Translations under genes and position numbers: made by a program
The notes under the pieces: generated by a model
The model's database searches: none
Told to the model about the DNA's origin: nothing
Seen by the model: only the letters and a program-made list of their open reading frames with translations
Source: a virus
Strand: one strand, 5' to 3'
DNA length: 39,865 bases
IMG/VR virus record: IMGVR_UViG_3300021467_000003
Location: 1 to 39,865 of that record
Shown: positions 14,702-23,210 of the stretch, one piece after another
Numbering within the stretch: position 1 is the stretch's first letter
Layout: every line of letters begins with the position of its first letter

Positions 14702-15567
14702 TATCCAACCACTCTTGTTCCGATAAAGTATCCTTGCAAGTTACCTTGATTAATCTTACCAGTATAATACTCGTCATCAATATAAGTGCCGAATCTTCCA
14801 CCACTTAAAGCACCACCACCTCTCCTTGCTCTTTCATTAATATACCTTACAAGCTCTGCCTGTTTATCCAATTCTGCCGTGACTTTCTTTTCCCCCTCTA
14901 CACGCTCATAAGTCTTATCAATAAGCTGATTAACATAATCAAGTCTTAACAATTCCATCCTAAGCTGTGTTTCCTCCTCGCTCGTCAAATCCTTAGAATT
15001 AAGCAACTGCAAATAAACAGCTTCTGCTTGTTGCAACTGAATCGCTTCCTGCTGCTCACTAAATTCAAGACCGCCTTCCATAAGCTTATTAAGACGCTCC
15101 TGTATCTTTTTAAGCTCATCTGCTGCTTTTATTTTATCCCAATAAGGACCAACTTCCCCACCTGTTCTAATCCATGGCTGAGCAACCGGGTAAGTTTTAA
15201 CATCAGCCAAATCTTCTTCTAAATACACATCGAGTTTATTAAGTAATTCTTTATGATTCTTCATCCAATTATAAATACTATCCACAGTCCATTCAGCGAA
15301 AGCACGGCCTATCTTGTCACCGAGAGCAGCAGCGCCATACCCACTGAAGAAAGCAGCTAAGCCAGCAAGTCCGAGAAGCCCTTGACCACCACCCCCGCCG
15401 AACATGGCTCCTGGTCTTTTCAAAAAACGACTAATACTCTTAAAACTAACATTTAAGTCTTTCATAAGACCCGTTTCTTCACTGCTCTTTCCAGGCATAA
15501 CACCCGCAGCAGGGACTCCACCATCCCCTGTTACGAGCTCAAGCTTCGCTTTTATCTCCGCTGGCAT
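14701..15567 (-). CDS. Short tape-measure candidate, 288 aa
   Basis: It occupies the slot after the tail chaperones where a tape measure belongs. A glycine-rich hydrophobic segment (GGGGGQGLLGLAGLAAFF, about residues 75-97) is followed by long helices with coiled-coil character (residues 130-250). The end is Gly/Tyr-rich. At roughly 1.5 angstrom per residue, 288 residues would give a tail of only about 40 nm. The ATG overlaps the chaperone gene end and has GGAGTTGGAGAG upstream. An alternative is a different tail protein, with the tape measure lost. Confidence 0.6.
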   Translation of the reverse strand: MPAEIKAKLELVTGDGGVPAAGVMPGKSSEETGLMKDLNVSFKSISRFLKRPGAMFGGGGGQGLLGLAGLAAFFSGYGAAALGDKIGRAFAEWTVDSIYNWMKNHKELLNKLDVYLEEDLADVKTYPVAQPWIRTGGEVGPYWDKIKAADELKKIQERLNKLMEGGLEFSEQQEAIQLQQAEAVYLQLLNSKDLTSEEETQLRMELLRLDYVNQLIDKTYERVEGEKKVTAELDKQAELVRYINERARRGGGALSGGRFGTYIDDEYYTGKINQGNLQGYFIGTRVVG

Positions 15568-15779
15568 CTCTCCAACTCCTTCTTCTCACGCATATAATTA
15601 AGGTATTCCTGCCTTATTTTTAAAAATTTTAAGCTAAGCTTATCAAAATCCTCTGGGTGCATACCGTACTTCTCAAGGAAACTAAGCTTTAACAGGTGTC
15701 TCTGGAGGATTCTTGCTGTCAGCCCTTTCGGAGCTTCCTCCCAAGCCATCTTCCGAAGGGCTACTTTTTTCGGCATCAC
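15552..15779 (-). CDS. Tail-assembly chaperone, T domain (reached by frameshift)
   Basis: This frame lies +1 (equivalently -2) relative to the upstream chaperone gene and overlaps its last 98 bases. The product continues MAWEEAPKGLTARILQRHLL and is helical, like T-type chaperone domains. An ATG at 15776 exists but lacks a good ribosome site. A run of six A is positioned for the shift. The fused product would be about 172 residues; it would load on the tape measure and recruit tube subunits in the cytoplasm. Confidence 0.65.
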   Translation of the reverse strand: MMPKKVALRKMAWEEAPKGLTARILQRHLLKLSFLEKYGMHPEDFDKLSLKFLKIRQEYLNYMREKKELERCQRR

Positions 15780-16071
15780 CCAACTCGTTAAGCTTATTAT
15801 AAGCCCTTATTATCCGCAGCACGTCCTTCCTCGGAGTGTTCTTAAGCTCCTCCTCAGTCACTTCCCTGTTCTTAATGCTCTTAACAAGCTTTAACCGTTG
15901 AAGCCTTATCAAATTAAAGCTCGTCTCCTTCTCTCCCGTCGCAGGATTAATCTTTTTCTCCTTAGCCTTCTCAGTCACTTCCTCCTCATCACCCCAAGTA
16001 AACTCTCCTATCTCGAGGTCAACGGGTTCTTTCCCGCCAATCCTCACATTCCTCACGATTTCTTTCTCCAT
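15682..16071 (-). CDS. Tail-assembly chaperone, G protein, 129 aa
   Basis: A helical charged protein located between the tail tube and tape-measure genes, the invariant place of G-type chaperones. The first ~30 residues are beta-like (VDLEIGEFTWGDEE); the rest is helical (NLIRLQRLKLVKSI...). After the putative shift point at K102, 27 low-complexity residues follow (Ser, Glu, Pro-rich), as expected for an unshifted tail. AGGAGGTCGATAAT precedes the ATG. The sequence itself has weak family likeness, so the call leans on synteny and the overlapping frame. Confidence 0.7.
   Translation of the reverse strand: MEKEIVRNVRIGGKEPVDLEIGEFTWGDEEEVTEKAKEKKINPATGEKETSFNLIRLQRLKLVKSIKNREVTEEELKNTPRKDVLRIIRAYNKLNELGDAEKSSPSEDGLGGSSERADSKNPPETPVKA
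15765..15770 (-). other. Candidate programmed frameshift site (A6)
   Basis: On the minus strand the G frame reads GCC GAA AAA AGT. The lysine tRNA on AAA can re-pair perfectly after moving +1 or -2 on the six-A run, and either move enters the T frame (GTA GCC CTT). A -1 shift would not. No firm downstream stem was identified by eye. Confidence 0.55.
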
Positions 16072-16164
16072 ATTATCGACCTCCTGGTCATTTTCTTTTT
16101 GCCTCTTCTCAGAGGTCTTTCATTCTCGCCCAAACATAAAGGGCTTTTAGTGTCTAACACCATT

Positions 16165-17175
16165 TTATGTTACTGTCCACCACTTAGCAAAAACATTGCT
16201 CGCTCCTGTCTTACCGCTCGTCTTAGCCCTACCACTAAAAGTAACCAGCACAACATCACCAGTGCCCATAGTAATAGGCTTACTAATACTTTCTATCATG
16301 CACTGGTCAAGATAAATCTCTGCTTTCTTATCACCACTACTGCTTCCCTGACTGAAAATAAGATGCAACTCTTTATCAGCTTCTGGCTCTGCTTCTCCCT
16401 CATCATCTACTGGGCTGTTGGCTTGCCCGTAGAAATCATCTCTCAAAGTAGTCGCTACTGTGCTACTCATAACCACAGTCGCACTCCAAGTTATGTTCCT
16501 CTCACCAGCGATAGGCATACTAATAAATATGGTGTTCCAATCACCGTAAACAATCATATTATTATTATAAGTGATGCTCACACTTCTCACACCACTCACA
16601 CTGCTTGGAGTATCACCCCATTTGAAAGTTCCTTCGCTTGTCATAACCCAAGGATGCGTGGTTGGCGGAGTATAAGCTGTGGCGCTTGTGCTGCTTGTCA
16701 CACTCTTACAAATAAGGTTAGCCGTGCAAGTCAGCACTCCTCCGAGAGTAGCGTCAAGTGTGAAGCTGTCAATAAAGCATCCTGTGTAAGTGTCAACGTC
16801 ATCACTACTACCCACACTACCACATTCTATGCTCGCAGGAATAATATTAGTATCAGCCGTTGTCCCTGTATAGTCTGCTTCTGTCAGAGTATAAGGGTCA
16901 CCTGTTGACCCATCTCCGTCTCTTGGGCCTATCGCGTGTTTCAAAAAGCTGAACTCGTGCACCTCGTAAACAATTGTAGGCCTGCAACTGAAACGTGTCT
17001 TAACAAAATTCTGTGCTTCCCTACCATCACCAGCTCCTCTCACTTCATAAATATCCCATCTGCTGTCAGGGGTGTAACTCTTAACCGTGCCTATAACTGT
17101 GTTCGTAGTAACCTCTGTTCCCCAAGTAGTTTCATCTCCGCTCTGTAAAGCGGTCTTAATATGCGTCCAAACCAT
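16165..17175 (-). CDS. Major tail tube protein, 336 aa
   Basis: The N-terminus (IKTALQSGDETTWGTEV) and overall Thr/Ser/Gly-rich beta sequence match the tail-tube fold of siphoviruses. Central strands (FIDSFTLDATLGGVLTCTANL) and the late segment (AEIYLDQCMIESISKPI) fit the paired barrel. It is longer than many tube proteins, leaving room for a surface domain at about residues 90-130 or 240-270. GGAGGAG precedes the ATG. The gene follows the tail terminator and precedes the chaperones, which is standard order. Confidence 0.8.
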   Translation of the reverse strand: MVWTHIKTALQSGDETTWGTEVTTNTVIGTVKSYTPDSRWDIYEVRGAGDGREAQNFVKTRFSCRPTIVYEVHEFSFLKHAIGPRDGDGSTGDPYTLTEADYTGTTADTNIIPASIECGSVGSSDDVDTYTGCFIDSFTLDATLGGVLTCTANLICKSVTSSTSATAYTPPTTHPWVMTSEGTFKWGDTPSSVSGVRSVSITYNNNMIVYGDWNTIFISMPIAGERNITWSATVVMSSTVATTLRDDFYGQANSPVDDEGEAEPEADKELHLIFSQGSSSGDKKAEIYLDQCMIESISKPITMGTGDVVLVTFSGRAKTSGKTGASNVFAKWWTVT

Positions 17176-17188
17176 TTTCTATCTCCTC

Positions 17189-17932
17189 CTATTCTCCTGT
17201 ATTGAAACGTTTAAACTGATATTCCAGGGTGCAACGACTCAAGCCCTGCTCCCTATTATAAGGTATCAGTATAGGACCATTAATTTTTTTAGGCTCAATA
17301 AGTTCTCCTATTGTGCTGTCACTCCTCCAATTACTCCTCGTCTTCCTTATTATTTCCCTCGCAACCCACTTCACACACATTTCATTATCAAGCTTCAAAA
17401 CATACGTGCTCGTAATCGTCTCACCAGCATAACTCGTAAGGTCCGAGCTGCTAAAATTAAGGTTTCCCGTGCTTCTACTCCACTCAACCGTGCCAGCGCT
17501 TAGGCTCGCTGGGTCTGTGAAGCTATTATCATCATTCTTCACTGTTACGGTGCCGAAACCCGTCCCGTCATGCTTAATATTAGTCACAGTATTAGGAACA
17601 TCAGCGAAGCTAAGCCTCGGGCTGTTGCTAATTGTCCCAAGACTCTCATTGGTGTTTGTCAAGCTCAGTATCCCCGTCTCTTTGCTGCTGACAACATCAA
17701 CCTGCAAAGTTACTGTGTCATAAGTAGTATTATCCCCTACACCGATTATTTCCCCGCTCTCATGAATCTTAGTTATTATAACTCTTGGATAAACATTCTT
17801 GCTCGTAATCTTCGGGCTCGGCCAATCAGCATAAATCCAATTAGCACCACCCCTATTACCACTATTAGGGTCTGTCAGGTTGTTTCTTAAAAAATTCCTG
17901 TACTCGTAATGCGGTTCAAGTCTGCTCGCCAC
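17189..17932 (-). CDS. Tail terminator with inserted beta module, 247 aa
   Basis: The outer parts fit a tail terminator/completion protein: PRVIITKIHESGE and TVTLQVDVVSSK early, then MCVKWVAREIIRKTRSNW and CTLEYQFKRFN at the end. Between about residues 87 and 180 lies an unrelated Ser/Thr-rich beta segment (TVEWSRSTGNLNFSSSDLTSY) resembling modules in neighbouring proteins. It would cap the tail tube and join it to the neck. GTG is the start. The usual family length is near 130-160 residues, so the insertion explains the excess. Confidence 0.65.
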   Translation of the reverse strand: MASRLEPHYEYRNFLRNNLTDPNSGNRGGANWIYADWPSPKITSKNVYPRVIITKIHESGEIIGVGDNTTYDTVTLQVDVVSSKETGILSLTNTNESLGTISNSPRLSFADVPNTVTNIKHDGTGFGTVTVKNDDNSFTDPASLSAGTVEWSRSTGNLNFSSSDLTSYAGETITSTYVLKLDNEMCVKWVAREIIRKTRSNWRSDSTIGELIEPKKINGPILIPYNREQGLSRCTLEYQFKRFNTGE

Positions 17933-17933
17933 T

Positions 17934-18350
17934 TTATCCGAACTGCTCCTTTATTATCTGATTTATTTTCTCCTGATTATAAAGCACTCTCCTAATCGGT
18001 GCGAACGGCGCCATGCCCTTAGGTAAAGACGCTCTTTCTTCTCTTGACAAATCCTTCTTCTTAATCGGAGTATCTGGGAAGTTGTCAAGCCCGTAAAGGT
18101 CGAAGTATTCGAAAGTCCCGTATTCCAAGTATTTCGCATAATAAACATCATTATCAATGTTTAACTCTCCGTCATTATCAACGTAATGATGGAACCCCCT
18201 AATATATCTACCACTTATATATAATCCGAGCTTTAATGCCTCGTCCTGTATAGCATTAACTATTCCCTCACCCAAGAGGAATAATACTTTCTTCCTGAAC
18301 TCAGGCCAGTTAATTATCTCATAAGTCCGTCCTTTATAGTTCAACAACAT
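17934..18350 (-). CDS. HK97 gp10-like neck / tail completion protein, 138 aa
   Basis: The sequence carries the family pattern ALKLGLYISGRY... followed by YYAKYLEYGTF and PKGMAPFAPIRR near the end. Such proteins bind at the head-tail neck. I took the ATG at 18350; an in-frame ATG-like start at 18491 would add 47 residues, including a hydrophobic stretch, and overlap the previous gene by 44 bases. Neither start has a convincing ribosome site. The 97 bases before 18350 hold a small GGGTTT/AAACCC hairpin. Confidence 0.75.
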   Translation of the reverse strand: MLLNYKGRTYEIINWPEFRKKVLFLLGEGIVNAIQDEALKLGLYISGRYIRGFHHYVDNDGELNIDNDVYYAKYLEYGTFEYFDLYGLDNFPDTPIKKKDLSREERASLPKGMAPFAPIRRVLYNQEKINQIIKEQFG

Positions 18351-18447
18351 TTTCAATGGGTTTCTTCTTATTATTAAAAACCCAATCAGCAGGGGAAGAA
18401 GAAACTCAAGACCCCTGCCGAATGGGAAAAAAGAGGTGAGTGAACAT

Positions 18448-18876
18448 TCACGTAATAGTCTCTTGTGTTCTCTTTTTACATCTGAAAACATAACACACAG
18501 CCACGCCCTTGACTATGTCAACACTAAGCCTCTCAACCACAACCCAAGCATCATAAGTCCCAGCCGTGCTGCCTTCAATAATAATGCTCACATCAGGCGT
18601 TATAAGGCTGGCTTGAGACTCCTCGGCGCTCACATACAAGACTCCTTCTCCGTGCTCAATCCACCCTGCTTCTATGAGCTTCTTATCAATATTAGTACCA
18701 TACTGTAAGTCCCCGACAAAAGTGTTATCGCTCGTGCTCCTATTGGTTACTTGTCCCTCAGTATTAACCGTCTCAGTTACTTTCCTATGAGTAAATGTTT
18801 TGCCGAACTTATCATGCAAGTCCCTCATATACTCCCTGAACCTCACACCGTCAGGGTCGCTTCTTGTCTTAACCAT
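18448..18876 (-). CDS. Head closure (stopper) protein, 142 aa
   Basis: A helical N-terminus is followed by a small beta barrel (TFVGDLQYGTN, GVLYVSAEES, VSIIIEGSTAGTYDAWVVVERL). This size and order, placed directly after the connector and before the gp10-like neck gene, match the head-closure protein that seals the capsid after packaging. AGGTAA lies upstream of the ATG. The assignment is from fold pattern and synteny. Confidence 0.65.
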   Translation of the reverse strand: MVKTRSDPDGVRFREYMRDLHDKFGKTFTHRKVTETVNTEGQVTNRSTSDNTFVGDLQYGTNIDKKLIEAGWIEHGEGVLYVSAEESQASLITPDVSIIIEGSTAGTYDAWVVVERLSVDIVKGVAVCYVFRCKKRTQETIT

Positions 18877-18878
18877 TA

Positions 18879-20234
18879 TTAATTACCTGCTATGTCCATC
18901 CTTCTGCCGAGCATACTAATAAGCTCTTCTATCTCGGCTTTTAACTGCTTAACCACTTCTGCAATGTTAACATAAACTTCTCCGACAGTCACACTCTTGC
19001 TTCCAAGGGTGAAGCTTGTCTCATCATCATAACTGCCTCCTGTCATAGCCACAACGCACTGCAAAGCAGCAAGCAGAGTTTCAAGGTCAACACCAAGATT
19101 ATAGTCTTTATCGTTGCTCGTAACACCAGCTGTGTACTTAACCCTTATATTCTTAACACCATCAGGAATACTCTGAGTTATGAAACTAAGACGTCCTTCT
19201 TTCGTCCACTGAACATTACGTATGCTTATCTGATTACTCACAACCCTGTCCGTGTCAGGGTATATCTCCCAGAGAACAGGAGCTGTCCCGAAACTACCAC
19301 CGCTAAGCCTTGCTCTCACCCAATAATAATCCCCTAAACCATTAACCGTGTTTTGTTCCCAGTCAGCAGGCCAGTCCCAATAAACATTACCATCAGCAAG
19401 GAACTTATCAGCATTCGTAACACTCGCAGTAACATTGCTTAGGCTCGCCCATGTGCTACCATTATAATACTCCCATGTGATTGCGAGGCTACCCCCATCA
19501 GTCCCGCTGGTTTGAAGTCTTATCCAGCAACCCATGAAAGGATAGCCCAGAGCCAAGTATAATGCGTCATTACTCGCAGGGCTGCTATTGAAAGGATAAA
19601 AAGTCGTGTTCGGGTCTTCTGCGTCGCTTTGCTCATCAGTATAACTTGTTCCGCTCGCATCATAGACCTGAACCTCGCTGAAAGTATTCTCATTCCTATC
19701 AAGGAACCATACTTCCTCAACGCTTGTAACAGGGAACTCGTCAAGCTGAATATAATCATACTTTTCCCTTATCTCGCTGAAAGGCCTGTCCGTTCTCGGA
19801 TAAGAGTCTGCTTTGTAACCATCAAAGTATTTTGTGAATGTCGTGCTACTCCAAACCCTGCCTGTTATCTCCCTAAGCCTCTCATCAGCGATGATTATGA
19901 AATTGTTTATGATACTATCATTTAAGGGGCTGTCATTAGCTAAGTAAGTGTAAGAAGCATAAAGAACGTCTGTTCCGAGAGCCGTGACACCAGTGTCTGT
20001 TAAGAGTATCCGCCCGCTGTCCTTATCAATGGTGTAATGAGTGGTTTCTGTCAAGCTGGTCATGTCATTGCTGCCGCTCGGAGCATGATACAAGCTATAA
20101 GTCCCAGCAATCACTTTATCATGGTCTAAGTCAAAATCTTTATTATTATTATCGCCTGTCCCAACGTTTTCATCTATTGCTTGCAAGCCTATCCCAGCTC
20201 TCTGAACAACCTTCGCAGTAGTACTTAATACCAT
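18879..20234 (-). CDS. Head-tail adaptor with inserted surface domains, 451 aa
   Basis: The C-terminal helices (DLETLLAALQCVVAMTGG, VVKQLKAEIEELISMLG) and a segment near IINNFIIIADERLREITG suggest a connector adaptor of the gp15/gp6 type, normally 100-150 residues. It is enlarged by an N-terminal beta module (GTYSLYHAPSG...THYTIDKDSGRILL) and a central domain (AITWEYYNGSTWASLSN, then YYWVRARLSGGSFG) seen in fibre or baseplate proteins. AGGAGGT eight bases before 20234 fixes the start; a TTG at 20297 lacks this. The extra domains may decorate the neck. Confidence 0.6.
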   Translation of the reverse strand: MVLSTTAKVVQRAGIGLQAIDENVGTGDNNNKDFDLDHDKVIAGTYSLYHAPSGSNDMTSLTETTHYTIDKDSGRILLTDTGVTALGTDVLYASYTYLANDSPLNDSIINNFIIIADERLREITGRVWSSTTFTKYFDGYKADSYPRTDRPFSEIREKYDYIQLDEFPVTSVEEVWFLDRNENTFSEVQVYDASGTSYTDEQSDAEDPNTTFYPFNSSPASNDALYLALGYPFMGCWIRLQTSGTDGGSLAITWEYYNGSTWASLSNVTASVTNADKFLADGNVYWDWPADWEQNTVNGLGDYYWVRARLSGGSFGTAPVLWEIYPDTDRVVSNQISIRNVQWTKEGRLSFITQSIPDGVKNIRVKYTAGVTSNDKDYNLGVDLETLLAALQCVVAMTGGSYDDETSFTLGSKSVTVGEVYVNIAEVVKQLKAEIEELISMLGRRMDIAGN

Positions 20235-20344
20235 TCTAAAAACCTCCTGAAAGAGCAGAAAATCATACTTATCATTCTCTCTTTTGGCTCTTGCCAATTC
20301 CTCCTATTCCTTTCTTTGCTTTCGCCTCTTGGCAAAATGGGAAG

Positions 20345-20373
20345 CCCAGCATTCCCGATGAGGTCATGCTGGG
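20345..20373 (-). terminator. Hairpin downstream of exported protein gene
   Basis: CCCAGCAT and ATGCTGGG form an 8-bp perfect stem around a 13-base loop, starting about 20 bases after the stop at 20393. On the minus strand it is followed by CTTCCCATTTTG, a weak T tract. It lies in a 158-base gap before the adaptor gene and could be a partial terminator or processing site. Confidence 0.45.
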
Positions 20374-20392
20374 GGGTTAAATAAAAATAATT

Positions 20393-21334
20393 TTATCGGT
20401 ATCCGCACACCACGTTAACCTTCACGCTCGTGCTGTTCAAGCTCACATCATCAACCCTGAGAGCGAACCTCTTGGTGCTGCTCCAATAAGGCTTGTCAAA
20501 GCTTATCATGTCATAATCCGTGGCATTATTCACATACCATGCGTCGCCCATAATATTATCCGTGCTTGCCTGCGAGCCATCAGTTGCGCTCACAACATAA
20601 TCCCCTTTCCAAAGACCTATTCTTTTCAAGCCTCCGAGTTCCAAGAATTGCAACTTCTTAATAAAGGATTGTGTTGAGCTCTCCTGGACAGGAGTGCAGT
20701 TAACAGGCACCTTGTTATACCAGGAATAATTAATCCCGACAGGCCAACTCTCATTGTAATAAGTATAATTAGCACTGACATTCACACCATTATATGGGCT
20801 GCTGTCATTAGTAAGTATTATGTTGCCAGTAGTATAAGTGACTGTGTAATCACCGCTCGGAATAACTGCTCCGCTCGTAGTATTAAATAACACAACACTA
20901 TCTTCTTTTATGCCTACATCGTTATAAGTGAGGTTGTCTCCTCCAGAAGCGTTTGTTAGGAGAAGATTCGTCTCGTTAACCACGCTTACCTCCTTGTAAG
21001 CATTCAGGGTTATGTTGCCTGCTTGGTAATCCGCTGAGTAATTACCTGAGCCGAGACTTGTTCCTGTATGCACATCAAACACGACCACGTCATACACGTC
21101 ATCATGACCGAGCTCTGTTACATTACCATAACCAAGCGTATAGGTTTCGTTCGTTACGGATGTGCCATTATAAAGGGTTGCGCTCGCAACAGTCCAGTAT
21201 TCCTTGGCAGCCTTCGCAGTGAAGTATTCCCGCTGATAATCACTCCACCCGAAAATCGCTGCTTGAGCATTAGCGGATGATAATAATACCAGCAAGAAAA
21301 TAAGACCTGCCAATAATAAGTCTTTTATTCTCAT
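20393..21334 (-). CDS. Exported sequon-rich beta protein, 313 aa
   Basis: A signal peptide spans residues 1-25 (IKDLLLAGLIFLLVLLSSANA). The mature part holds at least two copies of a beta module ending in Y-x-V/A-D/T-Y-x-x-GNI-x-L (GNYSADYQAGNITL and GDYTVTYTTGNIIL). Many N-x-S/T sequons are present. The ATG at 21334 has AGGGTG upstream; a GTG at 21346 is the alternative. It lies between decoration-type and adaptor genes, so it may be a surface partner of the virion or a secreted protein. No enzyme motif is seen. Confidence 0.7.
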   Translation of the reverse strand: MRIKDLLLAGLIFLLVLLSSANAQAAIFGWSDYQREYFTAKAAKEYWTVASATLYNGTSVTNETYTLGYGNVTELGHDDVYDVVVFDVHTGTSLGSGNYSADYQAGNITLNAYKEVSVVNETNLLLTNASGGDNLTYNDVGIKEDSVVLFNTTSGAVIPSGDYTVTYTTGNIILTNDSSPYNGVNVSANYTYYNESWPVGINYSWYNKVPVNCTPVQESSTQSFIKKLQFLELGGLKRIGLWKGDYVVSATDGSQASTDNIMGDAWYVNNATDYDMISFDKPYWSSTKRFALRVDDVSLNSTSVKVNVVCGYR

Positions 21335-21350
21335 AATCCTATTCACCCTT

Positions 21351-21719
21351 TTATGAACTGCTTAAAGCTACGCTGCCAATGTTCTCTACAATCACGAATC
21401 TCGTGGCGCTCACACCGAACAATACCAGCGTCTCGTACTGAGCATTAAAAGTCGCAATATCATTCGTCCCGTCAAAAGTCCCAGCTGTCAAGGTAACAGT
21501 ATGTCCTTCTGTCCCGCCATCACTCTGAGTGATAACCAGGAACTTGCCTTTCCTCGGCGCTGCTATCGTCATGCTAAGCGCGCTACTACTATTATGTAAC
21601 TCGATAAAAGTATAGTCTTGGTCTATACTCCCATCAGAAGTGTACCTCTTAGCTGTGAACTTCACTCCTTTTTTAAAATCCCATTCTCTATTCTCAAGCT
21701 GACTAATTCCGTGTGCCAT
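21351..21719 (-). CDS. Head decoration or beta-sandwich virion protein, 122 aa
   Basis: The product has no export signal and is beta-rich (YTFIELHNSSSALSMTIA, KGKFLVITQSDGG, ARFVIVEN). Position two genes after the capsid protein suggests a capsid decoration or fibre-base protein. AGGAGGTG precedes the ATG at 21719, ruling out a slightly longer GTG start. Family unknown. Confidence 0.6.
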   Translation of the reverse strand: MAHGISQLENREWDFKKGVKFTAKRYTSDGSIDQDYTFIELHNSSSALSMTIAAPRKGKFLVITQSDGGTEGHTVTLTAGTFDGTNDIATFNAQYETLVLFGVSATRFVIVENIGSVALSSS

Positions 21720-21793
21720 GATAGACACCTCCTATGTGTTCTTCCTCCTAAAAAAATAAGGGTAAAAAAAAATAAAATAAAAATTTTTTTTGT

Positions 21794-22120
21794 TTATCCG
21801 AGGTCGGAGTCTCCACCAGTACTCTCCCTGCTTGTGAATACTACAAGGACATCTCTCCTCTTATTATCAGTGCTCCCACCAATAGTTACTTTGTCAGGAG
21901 TCGTGGTGCTCCCAGTCCATTCCATTGGTTCGCTCGCACCAGTCCCTGTCGGGTCTTGTATTCCTGTAGCGAAGATAACATTCACATCAAAACCTATCAG
22001 GTCATCCATTGTGAAATAATCCCCGTCATCAGCAGTAGCCGCTGTCTTCACAACCGCCATTCCGAAACCCCCACTAATAGTTTTCGCTACCAGTGTGCAT
22101 CCATCTGTTACATCTGCCAT
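21794..22120 (-). CDS. Small capsid decoration candidate, 108 aa
   Basis: Gly-, Thr- and Asp-rich with short beta strands (GFGMAVVKTAATADDGDYF, VNVIFATGIQD). It follows the major capsid gene by 13 bases and has GAGGTGAA before the ATG. Phage decoration proteins of this size commonly sit here. No membrane segment or cysteine cluster is seen. An A-rich stretch on the plus strand (T-rich on the message) follows the stop at 21730-21790. Confidence 0.6.
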   Translation of the reverse strand: MADVTDGCTLVAKTISGGFGMAVVKTAATADDGDYFTMDDLIGFDVNVIFATGIQDPTGTGASEPMEWTGSTTTPDKVTIGGSTDNKRRDVLVVFTSRESTGGDSDLG

Positions 22121-22133
22121 TTTTTCACCTCAC

Positions 22134-23201
22134 TCATAATATACCATACATCTGGCTCATGCAACCCTCAAAAGTCACCACGAGGGCTTCATAAACCTTC
22201 AGCATGTACTTAACACTATCGTTGAGACTTGGCAACTCTTGGAATGTTATATCCTGTAACACTGCCATGAAGATGTATCTCGGGTCAAGGAATAATATCC
22301 TCCTGCTACCGCTTGTGGTTGGCATGAACTGGCTTCTGATAAAGTTAACACCGTCAAAGCTGAAGCTCCCAGGTATTCCGAAAGGCAGGTTCTCAGCTGG
22401 TGGTGCTGGTTGCCTCTGGAAATCCATGAGCAAGCCTTTGATATAGTTGTGTGTGGCTGCGTCTGTCACTGCGAGTGTTATCCTTCCCTTTGCGTTGTAA
22501 CAAGTGGCGAGCTCAGACCTTATATCTGCCAGTGTCGGATAAGCGCTGCTTTTGTCTGTGGTATTAGTCGTAATAGATTTTATTAATCCATTAAACTCTG
22601 TTGCGTATGTTGAGACATCACCATTAATAATGGTGTCTTCCTCAAGCTCTATCAAAGCCTGCGTCTTAACCTGCAGGTCAAGAGCGCTTGCGTCAATAAA
22701 GCCTCTCATAGCAGCAATCGCTGGGCCTGAGAGACTTCCCACACTATAACCATACTTCATGGTCACGCTTCCTCTGCTGTAAGTGTCAACATCCTCTGGT
22801 AGGGGTGCGTCCTCGCTTCTCCAATGAGCTCCGCCCTTAGCTGTCAGCCTATTATAATCATAGGTCTTTCCCCTCACAGCTCTCCTCGGGATTAATGCTC
22901 TGATTGGAGTCTCGTATCTGGTTCTGTCAACTATTTCTGGGTCAACATAAACAGGTATGAGTGCTGTTCCTGCTGTCCCGCTTCCTCCTGTCGCTGTGCT
23001 TATGCTCGGCCCTGCTTTCTGTAATCCTTCAAGTAATGCTCGTCCTATTTGTTCTCTCTTGTCAATCTTGTTCCAAGGGTCATAATAAACCTCTTCATGA
23101 GTTACTGCTCCGCCGAAGGCTTTCTCAAAAACAGCTTCTGCGCTTTTGCTGTAATCAGGGTCTTCCAAGTGCACGTCCTTATTAAAATATGTTGCTACCA
23201 T
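22134..23201 (-). CDS. Major capsid protein, HK97 fold, 355 aa
   Basis: The order of elements follows HK97-type capsid proteins: an N-terminal helical arm (about residues 1-65), the segment TALIPVYVDPEIVDRTRYETPIR, an E-loop-like region with a Gly/Arg-rich stretch (about 105-150), spine helix (LQVKTQALIELEEDTIING) and C-terminal strands (SGSRRILFLDPRYIFMAV...YEALVVTFEG). It lies directly after the protease/scaffold gene. GGAGGT is 11 bases upstream. No long delta domain is obvious outside the neighbouring protease gene. Confidence 0.9.
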   Translation of the reverse strand: MVATYFNKDVHLEDPDYSKSAEAVFEKAFGGAVTHEEVYYDPWNKIDKREQIGRALLEGLQKAGPSISTATGGSGTAGTALIPVYVDPEIVDRTRYETPIRALIPRRAVRGKTYDYNRLTAKGGAHWRSEDAPLPEDVDTYSRGSVTMKYGYSVGSLSGPAIAAMRGFIDASALDLQVKTQALIELEEDTIINGDVSTYATEFNGLIKSITTNTTDKSSAYPTLADIRSELATCYNAKGRITLAVTDAATHNYIKGLLMDFQRQPAPPAENLPFGIPGSFSFDGVNFIRSQFMPTTSGSRRILFLDPRYIFMAVLQDITFQELPSLNDSVKYMLKVYEALVVTFEGCMSQMYGIL

Positions 23202-23210
23202 TTTCTGTCC

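Noticed and set aside
16072-16164. A 36-codon frame between tail tube and chaperone genes
   Set aside because: No ribosome site and no motif; it overlaps the chaperone start. The gap seems to be non-coding leader.
15898-16908. Plus-strand open frame of 336 codons
   Set aside because: It is antisense to the tail tube and chaperone genes, and its His/Thr/Ser-rich product is typical of a shadow frame.
20235-20392. A 31-codon frame in the gap before the adaptor gene
   Set aside because: It begins inside the hairpin loop with no ribosome site, so a leader or terminator explains the gap better.
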